From Prevotella melaninogenica ATCC 25845 (GTDB taxonomy: Bacteria; Bacteroidota; Bacteroidia; Bacteroidales; Bacteroidaceae), in the NCBI RefSeq assembly GCF_000144405.1, contig NC_014371.1:962501-1026500 (forward strand): a DNA stretch of 64,000 nucleotides, written 5' to 3'. How positions within the stretch are numbered: position 1 is the first letter of the stretch; the number at the start of each line of letters is the position of its first letter. The notes under the pieces are model-generated. The model did no database searches. It was given only the letters and a program-made list of their open reading frames with translations, and had not been told where the DNA came from. Positions 63,733-64,000 of the stretch are shown in pieces. A program made the position numbers and the translations under genes.

Positions 63733-64000
63733 ATGAAAGCTATGAGAAAATCTAACCTTGGAAGGTCGCTGCTACTGGTAGTGCCCCTTGTGTGTTGTCC
63801 TTATACTGCACATAAGGCATACGCCACCCAGACAGTAACCATACAGGCGCAGGCCTCTGTTATCAAAGGAAAAGTTATCGATTCACGTACAGGCGAACCG
63901 GTCATAAGTGCCAGTGTCACCGTAAGTGGTACGAAGAAAATCGCTCTTACCAACATTGATGGTGAGTTCTCTATCGACGCAAAGGCTGGTGAGGAGCTGG
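63733..64000 (+). CDS. SusC/RagA-family TonB-dependent receptor, 5' part only
   Basis: The first 89 codons of a gene cut by the window edge. A signal peptide (1-32; the in-frame Met4 at 63742 is an alternative start) is followed by a carboxypeptidase-D regulatory-like domain with VIKGKVIDSRTGEPVISAS and TNIDGEFSIDAKAGEEL, the usual N-terminus of SusC proteins. The remainder, and probably a SusD gene, should lie beyond the edge. Confidence 0.85.
   Translation, partial: MKAMRKSNLGRSLLLVVPLVCCPYTAHKAYATQTVTIQAQASVIKGKVIDSRTGEPVISASVTVSGTKKIALTNIDGEFSIDAKAGEEL

Overview
The window looks like a chromosomal segment from an oral or gut Prevotella (Bacteroidota). The evidence is a 16S rRNA gene of Bacteroidota type, promoters of the Bacteroidota form (TTTG, a gap of 19-21 bases, TAnnTTTG) with almost no Shine-Dalgarno sites, SusC/SusD outer-membrane importers, type IX secretion (T9SS) sorting domains, and a porQ gene. 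The genus is likely; the species cannot be fixed by reading alone. All calls come from reading the sequence and translated proteins; no database search was run.

Layout. Positions 1-2170 hold the promoter-proximal end of an rRNA operon on the minus strand: promoter, 16S, tRNA-Ile(GAT). Then come a calcium-type P-ATPase, a small HXXEE/GNAT pair bracketed by direct repeats, a DUF438/hemerythrin/PAS/DUF1858 sensor-like protein, a lipoprotein, aroB, a large outer-membrane beta-barrel protein and a secreted alpha/beta hydrolase. A complete IS4-family element (16441-17862, 9-bp target duplication) sits inside a longer palindromic repeat. The minus-strand locus 18224-27430 encodes SusC, SusD, a zinc metallohydrolase lipoprotein, a DUF4302 lipoprotein and a BACON-like lipoprotein, probably one surface uptake operon. 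After an AspT/YidE-type transporter comes a second minus-strand operon (30710-38510) of three T9SS-exported proteins: a four-repeat beta protein, a subtilisin-like protease and a leucine-rich-repeat protein. The rest holds housekeeping and transport genes: mnmA, a YitT protein, a sodium/amino-acid symporter, doxX, a feoA-feoB fusion, porQ, tonB, a polyprenyl synthase, tatD, cmk, a GH25 lysozyme, zinc-ribbon membrane proteins, an OhrR-type regulator, a MaoC-type hydratase, and the start of another SusC at the right edge.

How parts fit. The SusC operon and the T9SS protease operon start from promoter regions that align without a gap over 125 bases, including a 34-base perfect match placed 61 bases upstream of the -33 box in both. 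This suggests one regulator controls a surface protease set and an importer together. PorQ, needed for T9SS, is encoded 11 kb away.

The intergenic DNA is unusually rich in repeat families: five copies of a roughly 105-bp element built of five 22-bp modules; 314-bp imperfect palindromes; about 84-bp palindromes with TTGCTGTCAC ends; double-hairpin REP-like units; tandem heptamers and octamers pressed against gene ends; and a roughly 400-bp inverted repeat pair flanking doxX-feoAB, one copy of which is split by a decayed IS5-like element. These repeats, and the shared promoter block, are the most interesting content.
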